A stretch of 20,781 bases of DNA from an uncultured Prevotellaceae bacterium. Lineage in GTDB: Bacteria > Bacteroidota > Bacteroidia > Bacteroidales > Bacteroidaceae. Below are positions 6,991-15,789 of the stretch, one piece after another (position 1 is the stretch's first letter; each line of letters starts with the position of its first letter). The DNA is taken from contig CAMKMK010000007.1 in assembly GCA_946413885.1 (NCBI GenBank), positions 1 through 20,781 on the forward strand, in the 5' to 3' direction. The position numbers and the translations under genes are program-made. The notes beneath the pieces were generated by a model. That model was given only the letters and a program-made list of their open reading frames with translations. It had not been told where the DNA came from and did not search any database.

Positions 6991-6998
6991 CAAAGGTA
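6991..6998 (-). promoter_or_regulatory. Promoter -7 element of the metal ATPase
   Basis: On the minus strand the sequence reads TACCTTTG, a perfect Bacteroidetes -7 element, 37 bases before the ATG. A matching TTG at the ideal spacing is not evident; the nearest is 14 bases upstream. The element sits just past the terminator of the preceding gene. Confidence 0.55.
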
Positions 6999-7024
6999 CG
7001 GGAAGTTTTTTGCAATTTGGTTGC

Positions 7025-7058
7025 AAAAAAAAGAGGACACTTGGAAAAGCGCCCTCTT
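7025..7058 (-). terminator. Intrinsic terminator of the small secreted protein gene
   Basis: Read on the minus strand, AAGAGGGCGCTT (7058-7047) pairs with AAGTGTCCTCTT (7042-7031) through 12 pairs, two of them G-U. The loop is TTCC. The helix runs directly into eight T. It lies 26 bases after the stop codon of the gene at 7084 and isolates it from the ATPase promoter. Confidence 0.9.
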
Positions 7059-7083
7059 CTATAAGGTTTAGGATAAGAATCTG

Positions 7084-7887
7084 TTACTTAACAGCAACCT
7101 TCTCGCCGCCGATAACGTAGATACCACGAGGAAGTGACTGGAGAGCAGAGTTGATGTTAACCTGCTTCTTAATCAAACTACCTTGCGTGCTATAAACATC
7201 AACAGTAGCATCAGCTGCCTGCAACTTCTCGATGCTGGTCTCGATGCCTGCGATATTGGATACATGCTTGATTTCCAGCTTGGTAGCGGTAGGAGTCTGG
7301 GTATCCCAAGTGAAACCGCAACGAGTGGGCAGGAACGTCTTGTCGCCTTCTGTACGAACCAGGATGCTCTCCAGAATGTAAACATCCTGCTGAGCGGGAA
7401 TACCATAGCGTCCCTCAACCTGCAGGCTTTCCCAGCTGCTTCCAAAGGTTACTTGATTACCCTTGCCATCAGACATCGTGACGCTCTTCAGCTCAGTATT
7501 GATGCCACCAGAATTGGTACTCAGGGCCTTCAGGGTCTGAATCTTGGGAGAGAAGATCAGGTAGGGCTTGCCTGCCTCGATACCTTCGTTTGTGCAATCC
7601 AGGAAGTACATGTTGAGGGTGGAACCTTCCTGACGAACTGCAGCCAGACGCTCAACCTGTACGTCAGGAGCGGCAGCCTGAAGCTGCTCAGCGGAAAGAC
7701 TCATGGGCAAGCAGATGGTGTTGTAACCAGCAAAGAGAGTACGATTGACCTGAACGGGCTGGGTTGCTGCCTCGAGAGCCTCCACGTTGAGTTTGAGACT
7801 ACTGGTATAAAAATTCCTTGTTGCTTGAGCAAATGTTTGTGAACACATGGCTGCTACAGCCATCAATGCAAGTGTAATTCTTTTCAT
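7084..7887 (-). CDS. Hypothetical secreted protein with Por/T9SS-like C-terminal segment
   Basis: The 267-residue product has a clear signal peptide (residues 1-20, ending TFAQ). The phrase GYNTICLPMSLS near residue 54 is typical of Prevotella secreted proteins with repeated beta-sandwich modules. The last ~40 residues (VDVYSTQGSLIKK, then LPRGIYVIGG and a short charged tail) have the form of the C-terminal sorting domain recognised by the type IX secretion system, or the related beta-sandwich found in Prevotella surface proteins. No enzyme motif is visible. It is therefore probably exported and surface-attached or released; its role is unknown. It is transcribed alone, with a strong terminator downstream. 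Its codon use looks strongly restricted, with many CTG and GTA/GTT codons, which could suggest high expression, but I have not quantified this. Confidence 0.82.
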   Translation of the reverse strand: MKRITLALMAVAAMCSQTFAQATRNFYTSSLKLNVEALEAATQPVQVNRTLFAGYNTICLPMSLSAEQLQAAAPDVQVERLAAVRQEGSTLNMYFLDCTNEGIEAGKPYLIFSPKIQTLKALSTNSGGINTELKSVTMSDGKGNQVTFGSSWESLQVEGRYGIPAQQDVYILESILVRTEGDKTFLPTRCGFTWDTQTPTATKLEIKHVSNIAGIETSIEKLQAADATVDVYSTQGSLIKKQVNINSALQSLPRGIYVIGGEKVAVK

Positions 7888-7920
7888 AAGCTTATTACTT
7901 TTAAAACGTCAATTTCTATG

Positions 7921-7928
7921 CAATATTA
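7921..7928 (-). promoter_or_regulatory. Weak -7-like element upstream of the secreted protein gene
   Basis: On the minus strand the sequence reads TAATATTG, one mismatch from TAnnTTTG, 33 bases before the ATG. No good TTG is seen at the expected distance. A small inverted repeat, ACGAAA (7928-7933) with TTTCGT (7941-7946), lies just upstream of it and might be the end of the transglycosylase transcript. Confidence 0.3.
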
Positions 7929-7977
7929 CGAAAAAAATTCTTTCGTTGCACCATTCAGACACATGGTTTAATACTTT

Positions 7978-9153
7978 TTAACGAATTTCGGTTTCACTTT
8001 TGTCCAAAAAGTCCTCTGCGCTCTTTACTTGGGACTGATATTCTCCATTCTGAAGGCTTTTGCGAGCGGGTGAAGGTGTGCTGCCAGAGGTGGTGGCTCG
8101 AGCACTTCCACGATAGTCCTTCCACCGTTGCATGATACTTCGTACGTAGTCTTCGGTTTCGGTACCCCGCAGATAGCCATACTTGACAACAGGATCGTTG
8201 TACCATTTGGGATCAGCCAGATGCAGAATGTAGGGTGCGACATCGTTCCAGACTTTGTCGTTTCCACCATGTTTCCTGGCAAGTGCCATCGCGTCACGCA
8301 CGTGGTGAGATCCTCCGTTGTAGGCTGCCAGAACGAAGCAGATCCGTTCGTTAGGGTCTTGTATGTCGGAGAAAGTACTTTGAAGCTTTCGGATATATCG
8401 TGCTCCTGCTGCGATATTCTGCTCAGGATCGAAAACCTTGTTGGACGCCAGGCCGAGCTGATGAGCTGTGCCAGGCATGATTTGCATCAGACCCTGTGCA
8501 CCCGCCCAGGAAATGGCTCGTGGATCAAATCCGGATTCTTGGTAGCATTGTGCGGCCAGCAATCTCCAATCCCATCCTGCCGTACTGGAATAACGGACAA
8601 AAAGATCATCGAATTGTGAAATGATGCCATGCTTGGGGTCTGCCATCTTGGGGCGTGATTTCCTTCGCGTATTGTGTTGCTTTTTCTCTTTATTAAGAAT
8701 CCTGTCAGGACGTCTGGGGTCCCACCATTTTTGAAGCGCTTTTTTCAGGATGGGAGAATCTTCGCGTGTAACCCACATTTTACCAGGACCTATTTGCAAG
8801 GCAATCAATTCCACTTTGCCTGTCTGCAGCATATCGTAGAGTGTGGCTGTATCTGGAGCAATCTCCATGTTAAGTCGGGCTCCTATGTGAGAGGCAAATT
8901 CCTCGGCCATCTCGAACTGGAGGCCAAATCCTTTGCCTCGCATTTCATAATAGGTATCAGGACCGCTCAATGTGACAGCTACCAGGAGACCTTCAGCTTG
9001 GATTTGTGGCAAATCATATACGCCAGAGGTGTCTTCCTCTGCTTCACCAAACATGCTGGAGGGCGTGTGTTTCTTTTCTTGTTCACAAGATGCCAGCAAG
9101 CAACAGCATGTTACCAAAAGACTTCCAAGTCGAGAAAAGAGGCTACTGGGCAA
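7978..9153 (-). CDS. MltF-like lytic transglycosylase lipoprotein (shortened binding-protein lobe plus SLT domain)
   Basis: The product cleaves the glycan strands of peptidoglycan and probably sits as a lipoprotein in the periplasm. The start is uncertain. TTG 9153 gives a 391-residue protein with a good lipoprotein signal, MPSSLFSRLGSLLVTCC then LLASC with lipid-modified Cys23. An ATG at 9234 exists, but it lies deep inside udk and gives no sensible signal peptide. Residues about 50-140 match the family 3 solute-binding fold (GKGFGLQFEMAEEFA). The domain is clearly shorter than in MltF (usually about 220 residues) and passes straight to the closing region KMWVTREDSPILKKAL. The SLT domain follows, with catalytic Glu206 in YQESGF and the motifs AGAQGLMQIMPGTA and AAYNGG. 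It overlaps the end of udk by 11 bases, so the two are probably translated together. Confidence 0.85.
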   Translation of the reverse strand: MPSSLFSRLGSLLVTCCCLLASCEQEKKHTPSSMFGEAEEDTSGVYDLPQIQAEGLLVAVTLSGPDTYYEMRGKGFGLQFEMAEEFASHIGARLNMEIAPDTATLYDMLQTGKVELIALQIGPGKMWVTREDSPILKKALQKWWDPRRPDRILNKEKKQHNTRRKSRPKMADPKHGIISQFDDLFVRYSSTAGWDWRLLAAQCYQESGFDPRAISWAGAQGLMQIMPGTAHQLGLASNKVFDPEQNIAAGARYIRKLQSTFSDIQDPNERICFVLAAYNGGSHHVRDAMALARKHGGNDKVWNDVAPYILHLADPKWYNDPVVKYGYLRGTETEDYVRSIMQRWKDYRGSARATTSGSTPSPARKSLQNGEYQSQVKSAEDFLDKSETEIR

Positions 9154-9769
9154 TGAATCCTGGTTTGAGTCTGTGGATGATATAGGTACGCATGATGTCG
9201 ATAGCTCGGGTGTTGTTGCCACCGAGTGGAACAATCAGGTCAGCATAGCGCTTGGTAGGCTCAATGAACTCTTCGTGCATGGGTTTCAATACTTCCAGAT
9301 AACGATCGATAACCATTTGAGTGGTACGGCCACGCTCGATGGTGTCGCGCTGGATGACACGGATCAGACGTTCATCAGAATCCGTATCCACGAAGATTTT
9401 CAGGTCCATCAAGTCGCGAAGTTCCTTTTTCCAAAGTGCCATGATGCCTTCGATGATGATTACCTCGCAAGGCTCTATGTGAACGGTCTCTGGGAGACGG
9501 TTAGAGATAATGTAACTGTAGGTTGGCTGCTCGATGGCTTTTCCGTTTCGCAGGTCCTGAATCTGAGCGGTCAGCAAATCCCAATCAAATGCATCCGGAT
9601 GGTCGAAATTGATGTGTCGGCGCTCGTCCATCGTGAGGTGCGTTGTGTCATTATAATATGAGTCCTGCGGGATAATTGCAACCTTATCTGTTGGTAGGGT
9701 CTCAATAATCTTCTTTACTACGGTCGTTTTGCCAGAACCAGTACCTCCAGCAATTCCTATAATGTACAT
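9143..9769 (-). CDS. udk: Uridine kinase
   Basis: This 208-residue cytoplasmic enzyme phosphorylates uridine and cytidine to UMP and CMP in pyrimidine salvage. The Walker A loop GGTGSGKTT is at residues 8-16. IPQDSYYND and FDHPDAFDWDLL follow, the substrate-binding and lid motifs typical of the family, and IIIEGIMAL is the second acidic strand. Length is normal. It starts 66 bases after the MFS gene ends. The preceding gap has only a weak promoter-like sequence. Its 3' end overlaps the transglycosylase. Confidence 0.96.
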   Translation of the reverse strand: MYIIGIAGGTGSGKTTVVKKIIETLPTDKVAIIPQDSYYNDTTHLTMDERRHINFDHPDAFDWDLLTAQIQDLRNGKAIEQPTYSYIISNRLPETVHIEPCEVIIIEGIMALWKKELRDLMDLKIFVDTDSDERLIRVIQRDTIERGRTTQMVIDRYLEVLKPMHEEFIEPTKRYADLIVPLGGNNTRAIDIMRTYIIHRLKPGFIAQ

Positions 9770-9835
9770 TTTAGGACAAATTAGAGTGTTTATGCTGTAC
9801 CAATTTCCTTTTACAGAGTTTTATCTCAATAGTTC

Positions 9836-11455
9836 TTATTTAATGTTAGGCTCTTCCAGACCCAGTCCTTTCTTCTTGTCGACAACCTTCAGGATGAGGC
9901 CCAGAATGAAGGCTGCCACACCCAAGCAGGCGAGCATGATGAGAGGAGCGGTATAATTGAAATGGGTGGGGTCTGTAACACCAGGGTTGGTCTTGTCAAG
10001 CACTTGGCCGATGAGCAGAGGAAAGAGCCAGAGACCGATGTTCTGAATCCAGAAGATGAGGGCGTAGGCTGAACCGATAACCTTAGCATCTACCAGCTTG
10101 GGAACGCTGGGCCAAAGCGAAGCAGGTACCAACGAGAAGGATGCTCCCAGCACCAGAATGGTAGCATATGCAATGGCGATACCTCCTATGGCGCTGCTCT
10201 TGAAGGCTGGCAATACGAAAGCGAAGGTCAGATGGCAGGCGATCAGAAGCAAAGAGCCGAGTATCAGCATGGAAGCGGCCTTGCCATGATGGTCGAGATA
10301 ACTGCCTAAAATGGGGGTGATGAGGACAGCTAATAAGGGGAATACGGCAAAGATTGACTCAGCCGACTGGCGCATGAAACCCATGTAGCAGTAGGTAATG
10401 AGAGCTAATATGGAGAGGCAGAGCAGGCCATACTTCATGTTGGCTTTCTTTTGGAAATTACTAGCAAAACCAGCGGCTGCCACGATAAGCATGATGATAT
10501 ACTGCACTATGGTGATGCTATTCCCAGCCCAGAAAGAACCACTCTCGGGAGGTGTCAGCGATAGGTTGCATTGCAGCATGTTGACGGCATATTTCTGGAA
10601 GGGGAAGATGGCAGAATAGTAAAGCACGCAGAGTAGCGCCACAATCCAGAAACCACTATCGGTAAGAATCTTTCCGATGTCGGAAACCTTGAATGGGTCG
10701 TCTTTCTCTTCAGCCTCGCCAGTCTGGGTATCGAGTTTCTTGTCCATGAAGAAATAGACAACGGTCATGATGAGGGCAATGCACATGAGTACCACGCCGA
10801 AAGCCACAGAACGGCTGACGCTGACCTGTCCACCCAGACGAGCAAAGTAGGGCGAGAAAATCATGCAAGTGGCTACGCCTAAGCGGGCAAGTGCCATCTC
10901 AGAACCCATGGCGAGTGCCATCTCGCGGCCCTTGAACCACTTGACGATGCCTCGACTTACCGTAATGCCAGCCATCTCGCAGCCGCAACCGAAGATCATG
11001 AAGCCACAAGCGGCGAACTTGGCTGATGCGGGCATGCCTTCAGCAAAAGGTAGGATGTCTAACCAGTCGAGGCCGAACAGAGGTGCCCAGTTCAGATGGT
11101 TAGTAAACCATGCTTCCAGTCCGCTGCCCATGAAGGTCTCACTTACAGCATACCATTTGATACAGGCACCGAGGAGCATAACCAAAGCTGAGAGTATGGC
11201 GGTGAAGCGAACTCCCATCTTATCCAAAATGATTCCTGCAAAAATAAGGAAGAATACCCACACGTTGAGGAATACCTCAGAACCTTGCATACGGCCGAAT
11301 GATGTGCTGTCCCAGCCACGTGTCTCCTGCATGAGGTCCTTGATGGGTGAGAGGATATCCATGAAAATGTAGCTGCAGAACATGGCAAGGGCCAACAACA
11401 GTAATGCTGTCCAACGCATGGCAGCCGAATCTCGAAGTGTTTTTTGTTGTGTCAT
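9836..11455 (-). CDS. MFS transporter (MFSD1/NarK-like group), possible peptide transporter
   Basis: The 539-residue inner-membrane protein has about 12 hydrophobic segments and the major facilitator layout, with a central charged loop (about residues 235-255, QTGEAEEKDD). The first two helices with FCSYIFMDILSPIKDLM and FLIFAGIILDKMGVRF (the motif A region, variant D-K-M-G-V-R) resemble the MFSD1-like branch and the nitrate/nitrite porter neighbourhood. MFSD1 has been reported to carry dipeptides. The gene follows the S9 peptidase by 52 bases on the same strand, so import of released dipeptides is a reasonable guess, not a demonstrated function. The substrate cannot be deduced from sequence alone. 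Confidence 0.87.
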   Translation of the reverse strand: MTQQKTLRDSAAMRWTALLLLALAMFCSYIFMDILSPIKDLMQETRGWDSTSFGRMQGSEVFLNVWVFFLIFAGIILDKMGVRFTAILSALVMLLGACIKWYAVSETFMGSGLEAWFTNHLNWAPLFGLDWLDILPFAEGMPASAKFAACGFMIFGCGCEMAGITVSRGIVKWFKGREMALAMGSEMALARLGVATCMIFSPYFARLGGQVSVSRSVAFGVVLMCIALIMTVVYFFMDKKLDTQTGEAEEKDDPFKVSDIGKILTDSGFWIVALLCVLYYSAIFPFQKYAVNMLQCNLSLTPPESGSFWAGNSITIVQYIIMLIVAAAGFASNFQKKANMKYGLLCLSILALITYCYMGFMRQSAESIFAVFPLLAVLITPILGSYLDHHGKAASMLILGSLLLIACHLTFAFVLPAFKSSAIGGIAIAYATILVLGASFSLVPASLWPSVPKLVDAKVIGSAYALIFWIQNIGLWLFPLLIGQVLDKTNPGVTDPTHFNYTAPLIMLACLGVAAFILGLILKVVDKKKGLGLEEPNIK

Positions 11456-11507
11456 TTTTGTTTTAGGGATATAAGTTTAACGGAATTTTTCAAGGAAACA
11501 TGGAAGT

Positions 11508-13748
11508 TCATTTCAACCAGCGGTCTAACCAACTGAAGAACGTTCGCTGCCAAAGGATTCCATTTTGAGGTTTCAATACCCAATGATTCTCATCAGGATA
11601 AAGCAGCAATTCAGCGGGTATGCCTTTCATTCGAGCTGCATTGAAGGCCGATATGCCCTGGGTGGCGTTGATGCGATAGTCCTTCTCGCCGTGTATGCAA
11701 AGGATGGGCGTGTCCCACTTATCCACGAAGCGATGCGGAGAGTTCTCGTACGTCCTGCGAGCACGATCTGTCTGATTCTTGTTCCAAAAGGCATCATCGT
11801 ATTCCCAGTTGGAGAACCAGTTCTCTTCTGTCTCAGTATACATGGCTTCCAGATTAAAGGCACCGTCATGTGAGATGAAGCACTTGAAGCGTCCGTCGTG
11901 GTGTCCGGCCAAATAATAGACGGAGAAACCTCCGAACGAGGCCCCCACAGCTCCCAAATGGTCACGATCCACGTATGGCAACTGATCGCAGGCATCATCG
12001 ATAGCTGTCAGATAGTCTTTCATGCATTGACCTGTCCAGTCGCCGCTTATTTCCTCGAGCCACTCCTGACCGAAGCCTGGCAGACCTCGGCGGTTGGGAG
12101 CGATAATGACATAGCCCTGAGATGCCATGATGAAGAAATTCCAGCGGTAGCTCCAGAACTGACTGACGGGACTTTGCGGGCCCCCTTCACAGAAGAGTAG
12201 TGTGGGGTACTTCTTATTGGGATCGAAGTGTGGTGGCTGGATAATCCAATAGAGCATCTCTTTTCCGTCGGTGGTCTTCACCCAGCGCTGATCGACAGAG
12301 GGCTTACCGAGTTGGTCAAGAATCTCTTTGTTTACGTTGGTAATCTGCTGTACGATGGCGCTGTTTCCCTCCTCGTCGTATTCCTCGATGTTGGGATCGA
12401 CCACGTAGAGATCGGCAGGAGCCAAGAAGCTGTGACGCTCCATAAGCAGGTGTTTGCCATCGTTGAGCATTTGCAGGGAGCCCCAGTCGGCCCACTCGTT
12501 GGTAAGCTGAGTTACCTCGCCCTTGAGGTTGGTACAGTAAAGGTTTACTGTGGCATGCCAAACACCTATATAATATAAGGTATGGGAGTCATGGGCCCAG
12601 CAAAAGTCGTCCACATTCGAGTCAAACGACTCTGTAAGGAAGGTCTTTCCCCCGGTCTGCATGTCGTAGCAGCACAGGCGCTGGCGATCGGCCTCATAAC
12701 CGTCGCGCTCCATCGAGATCCAAGCTACATAGCGCCCATCGGGTGAGAACTTGGGATTGATGTCGTAGCCGACGTTCGCATCCTTCAGCTCCACGTTAAT
12801 CTCCTGGTCTTTCAATGTCTTTGTAGGATCGAGTTGTTTGCCGTCGCCATGATAAGCCATCGCTGCACAAGGCTGAACACCGAACTCTTGGAATTGCTTG
12901 CACAGGTTCTTTGTGTGTTCATAATTGTTAAGGTCGCAAGCCTCCACGTCATAAAGGAAGATGTCGCTGTCGGTCGAGATGCTGTACTCCAAGCCAGTCT
13001 TACAACGACAGGTGAAGGCGATAAACTTTGAGTCGGGCGACCAAGCCAGCTGTTCGATGCCTCCGAAAGGTTCCATCGGGCATTCGTAGGGTTCACCCTC
13101 GAGGATGTCGAACATCTCTCCGCTCTCAATGTCGAGAACAAAGGGGTGGGGGATACTTTCCACATAATGATCCCAATGGCGATACATCAGGTCGGTGATC
13201 ACACGGCCCGTACTCTTTGGAAGGTCAGCAGGACGTTCCTGGATGATGTCGTGATAAGGCACGCTCTTGATGAGAATGACTTTCTTGCCATCGGGCGAAA
13301 AAAGGAAACCATCTACGGAGCCATCTGTCTGGGTTACCTGTTTGCGATTCTTGCCGTCAGCATCCATTGTCCATACTTCTCCGCCAGTCAGGAAGGCCAA
13401 GCGTCCGTCGCTCAACCATGCTGGGTCACTCTCGCTTTGTGCTGATGTGGTCAGCATTCTTTTTTCGCTTCCATCTGCATTCATCATCCAGAGGACGGCG
13501 TGGCTTCGATTCTCCTCTACGCTGTAGTACGTCATCTGATAGGCGATACGAGTGCCGTCGGGCGATGCAGCATAGCTGCCGATGCGTCCCATTGCCCATA
13601 GCGCTTCAGGAGTCATGGTGTCACTTTGGAGGGTAATTTCGTTACGTCCGATAAATCTTTCGGCTTTATTTTTCTGTTCACATGAGGTTGCCAATGTCAA
13701 TGTAGCCATAATCGATGCGGCACAGAGAATCTTTGAATTTATTTTCAT
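11508..13748 (-). CDS. S9 family peptidase (prolyl oligopeptidase / dipeptidyl-peptidase-5-like), lipoprotein
   Basis: The 746-residue enzyme is a serine peptidase of the prolyl oligopeptidase clan that releases short peptides, probably dipeptides. A lipoprotein signal ends ATSC with Cys23, so it is likely anchored to a membrane on the periplasmic side or exposed at the surface. Residues about 50-430 form a WD40-like beta-propeller with PD40 repeats (SPDGTRIAY, SPDSKFIAF, SPDGRYVAW). The C-terminal alpha/beta hydrolase domain has the nucleophile Ser604 in GASFGG, Asp690 in GEKDYRIN and His722 in DENHWV, so the catalytic triad is complete. It begins 6 bases after yidC ends, so it is almost certainly transcribed with it. 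The exact specificity (DPP4, DPP5 or acylaminoacyl-peptidase type) is uncertain. Confidence 0.92.
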   Translation of the reverse strand: MKINSKILCAASIMATLTLATSCEQKNKAERFIGRNEITLQSDTMTPEALWAMGRIGSYAASPDGTRIAYQMTYYSVEENRSHAVLWMMNADGSEKRMLTTSAQSESDPAWLSDGRLAFLTGGEVWTMDADGKNRKQVTQTDGSVDGFLFSPDGKKVILIKSVPYHDIIQERPADLPKSTGRVITDLMYRHWDHYVESIPHPFVLDIESGEMFDILEGEPYECPMEPFGGIEQLAWSPDSKFIAFTCRCKTGLEYSISTDSDIFLYDVEACDLNNYEHTKNLCKQFQEFGVQPCAAMAYHGDGKQLDPTKTLKDQEINVELKDANVGYDINPKFSPDGRYVAWISMERDGYEADRQRLCCYDMQTGGKTFLTESFDSNVDDFCWAHDSHTLYYIGVWHATVNLYCTNLKGEVTQLTNEWADWGSLQMLNDGKHLLMERHSFLAPADLYVVDPNIEEYDEEGNSAIVQQITNVNKEILDQLGKPSVDQRWVKTTDGKEMLYWIIQPPHFDPNKKYPTLLFCEGGPQSPVSQFWSYRWNFFIMASQGYVIIAPNRRGLPGFGQEWLEEISGDWTGQCMKDYLTAIDDACDQLPYVDRDHLGAVGASFGGFSVYYLAGHHDGRFKCFISHDGAFNLEAMYTETEENWFSNWEYDDAFWNKNQTDRARRTYENSPHRFVDKWDTPILCIHGEKDYRINATQGISAFNAARMKGIPAELLLYPDENHWVLKPQNGILWQRTFFSWLDRWLK

Positions 13749-13754
13749 CGTTGT

Positions 13755-15617
13755 TTATTTTTTACGGCGTTGTTCTTCCTGCATTTTTTGTAGTGCTTCC
13801 AATCGGGCAGCCATACCGGAGGCCTTCTTGGGATCATTCTTGTGCTGTTGCTTATAAGCTTCCAACTTGGCAAGTAGCTTGTTGTCATCAGTTGTTTTGC
13901 GAAGATACCACATAATCAGAATGCTTGTGAGACCTGAGAGGAAGTAATAGTAGCAAAGGCCACTTGAGTAATTGTTAAACATGAAAAAGAATACGATAGG
14001 CATGATATACATCATGTACTGCATCATCTTCATCTGCTGAGCTTGCTCACCAGTCATTTGATTTTGTTGCTGGCGCATACTTATCCATGTGTTGATGATG
14101 TTAGTGACACAGAATAAAAGGCAGAATATACTTAAGTGGTCGCCAATAAGCCATAAATCTTTGCCCCAATTGATGACATCGTCGTAAGCACTCAAATCAT
14201 CAGCCCAGAGGAAACTTTGTCCGCGCAACTCAATGGCATTGGGCACAAAGTTAAAGAGGGCAATCCAGATGGGGGTCTGAATGAGCATTGGTAGGCAACC
14301 GCCCATAGGGCTTACTCCATACTGGCTGTAAATCTGCATCGTCTCTTGCTGTTTTTTCATGGCATCCTCCTGATTGGGATATTTTGCAGATAGGGCATCT
14401 ATCTGAGGCTTGAGCACACGCATTTTGGCGCTACTAAGAAAACTTTTCTTTGTAGGCTGATATACTAGAATCTTCACGATGAGAGTGAGCAAGAGCAACA
14501 CTACACCCATGGTGAGTCCAAATCCTTTGAGCCAGTCAAATAGAGGCATGATAAACCAACGGTTAATCCATCTGAAGAGAGGCCAACCAAGAAAAACGAG
14601 TTCTTCCAAATCCAAATTCTTATCAGTCATACTGAGATTGTCGTGAGCCTGTAAGGTATGATAATGATTGGGTCCTATATAGAACTGCAAGGTTGTTGCC
14701 TGACTGCCTGTAGGATCAAAAGGTGTTTCCATCTGGGCTTCATAAGTCTTCAGATATCCTGTTTTCTTCTCAGATTCTTGTGTACTTGCCAAATGACAAT
14801 TTGTAAAATTCTGTGGAGCAATCAGTACTGCACTAAAGAATTGATTCTTGAAAGCAATCCAATCCAAAGGTTGATCTGGATCCTCTGTATCATTGGCAGT
14901 CTCTTTCAGATTATCGGTTCCTTTATCTGTTTTCTTATAGGTAAGGGAACTATAACGGTTTTCGAAATCATAACCTTTTTCCTGTTGTAGAATGTGGTCA
15001 GTCCAAGTAATGCCAAGTCTCTTCATGTTAGGAGAGAAGAATCCGGAAAGCCCCTCAGCTTTTACACTTATATCTATCATATATGACTCAGGGCGCAGAG
15101 TATATCCAATTTCCAGCTTCTTGCCATCTTGGGATAATGTCATAGTGACGGTGCTATCGGTCTGATTTTCTGGAGTAAAGGTAAAATCGTCAAATATGAT
15201 ATTATCCTGTTTGCCTTCCAGCATGAATGTCATGTGGGCATCGTTAGGATTCAGGATTATTACATCTCCATCCACCTGTCTACTCTTGTAACCTGTGATT
15301 TGTGCACTCTGAATGGTTCCTCCCTGAGTGGAGAGAGTTACCTTCACTTTGTTGTTTTGCAAAACAACATCTTGACCCATTCCATTTCTTTGTGCGTAGA
15401 ACAGAGATGAGCTGTCGGTGGCTTGCTCAATCCTTTCAAGTTCAATCTGTATCTCTTTCTCTTGATTTGCCAACTCCGCTTTTCTTTTTTCGAGGGCAGC
15501 AATACTATCCTGCTTTGCCATCTGTTGCAATTCCTCCTGAGAAGGACGGCTATACCAACTGAATCCTATGATTACCAGGATAATAAGAAGAAAGCCTGTT
15601 ACTGTATTTTTGTCCAT
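13755..15617 (-). CDS. yidC: Membrane protein insertase YidC
   Basis: The 620-residue protein inserts and folds inner-membrane proteins, alone or with SecYEG. An N-terminal membrane helix (about residues 5-22) is followed by a predicted coiled coil (30-65) and a large periplasmic beta domain up to about residue 350. The conserved insertase helices come next: PLFDWLKGFGLTMGVVLLLL, SSAKMRVLKPQIDALSAKY (coiled C1 loop), GVSPMGGCLPMLIQTPIWIAL, and two later helices. The basic C-terminal tail (MQEEQRRKK) is typical. Length fits Bacteroidetes YidC. In many Bacteroidetes the gene follows pyrG; here it starts a transcript from a divergent promoter region. Confidence 0.97.
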   Translation of the reverse strand: MDKNTVTGFLLIILVIIGFSWYSRPSQEELQQMAKQDSIAALEKRKAELANQEKEIQIELERIEQATDSSSLFYAQRNGMGQDVVLQNNKVKVTLSTQGGTIQSAQITGYKSRQVDGDVIILNPNDAHMTFMLEGKQDNIIFDDFTFTPENQTDSTVTMTLSQDGKKLEIGYTLRPESYMIDISVKAEGLSGFFSPNMKRLGITWTDHILQQEKGYDFENRYSSLTYKKTDKGTDNLKETANDTEDPDQPLDWIAFKNQFFSAVLIAPQNFTNCHLASTQESEKKTGYLKTYEAQMETPFDPTGSQATTLQFYIGPNHYHTLQAHDNLSMTDKNLDLEELVFLGWPLFRWINRWFIMPLFDWLKGFGLTMGVVLLLLTLIVKILVYQPTKKSFLSSAKMRVLKPQIDALSAKYPNQEDAMKKQQETMQIYSQYGVSPMGGCLPMLIQTPIWIALFNFVPNAIELRGQSFLWADDLSAYDDVINWGKDLWLIGDHLSIFCLLFCVTNIINTWISMRQQQNQMTGEQAQQMKMMQYMMYIMPIVFFFMFNNYSSGLCYYYFLSGLTSILIMWYLRKTTDDNKLLAKLEAYKQQHKNDPKKASGMAARLEALQKMQEEQRRKK

Positions 15618-15713
15618 ATTCTTTTATTTGTTTTCAATTTGTGAGTTACGAATGTATGTTCTATTTTTGCTTGGAAAATGAGGTTAAAATCATTTAATTC
15701 CTATATCAATCTG

Positions 15714-15721
15714 CAAAAATA
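15714..15721 (-). promoter_or_regulatory. Promoter -7 element for yidC
   Basis: On the minus strand the sequence is TATTTTTG, a perfect TAnnTTTG, about 97 bases before the yidC start. No TTG is found at the ideal distance upstream; a TTTG is 11 bases away. Confidence 0.5.
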
Positions 15722-15765
15722 CAAAAAAACTTCAAAGACTATGTCTTTTTTGCCCTGAAAATGCC

Positions 15766-15773
15766 TATCTTTG
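15766..15773 (+). promoter_or_regulatory. Promoter -7 element for the DUF3078 gene and engB
   Basis: TATCTTTG matches TAnnTTTG and lies 16 bases before the ATG, so the leader would be very short. A TTG is present 13 bases upstream, closer than usual. Together with the element at 15714 it forms a divergent promoter region with yidC. Confidence 0.5.
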
Positions 15774-15789
15774 CTGAAAATTAGATAAT

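Noticed and set aside
10863..11372. Plus-strand frames opposite the MFS transporter, and similar long frames opposite yidC, the S9 peptidase and the metal ATPase
   Set aside because: They are antisense shadows of well-identified genes with no family signature.
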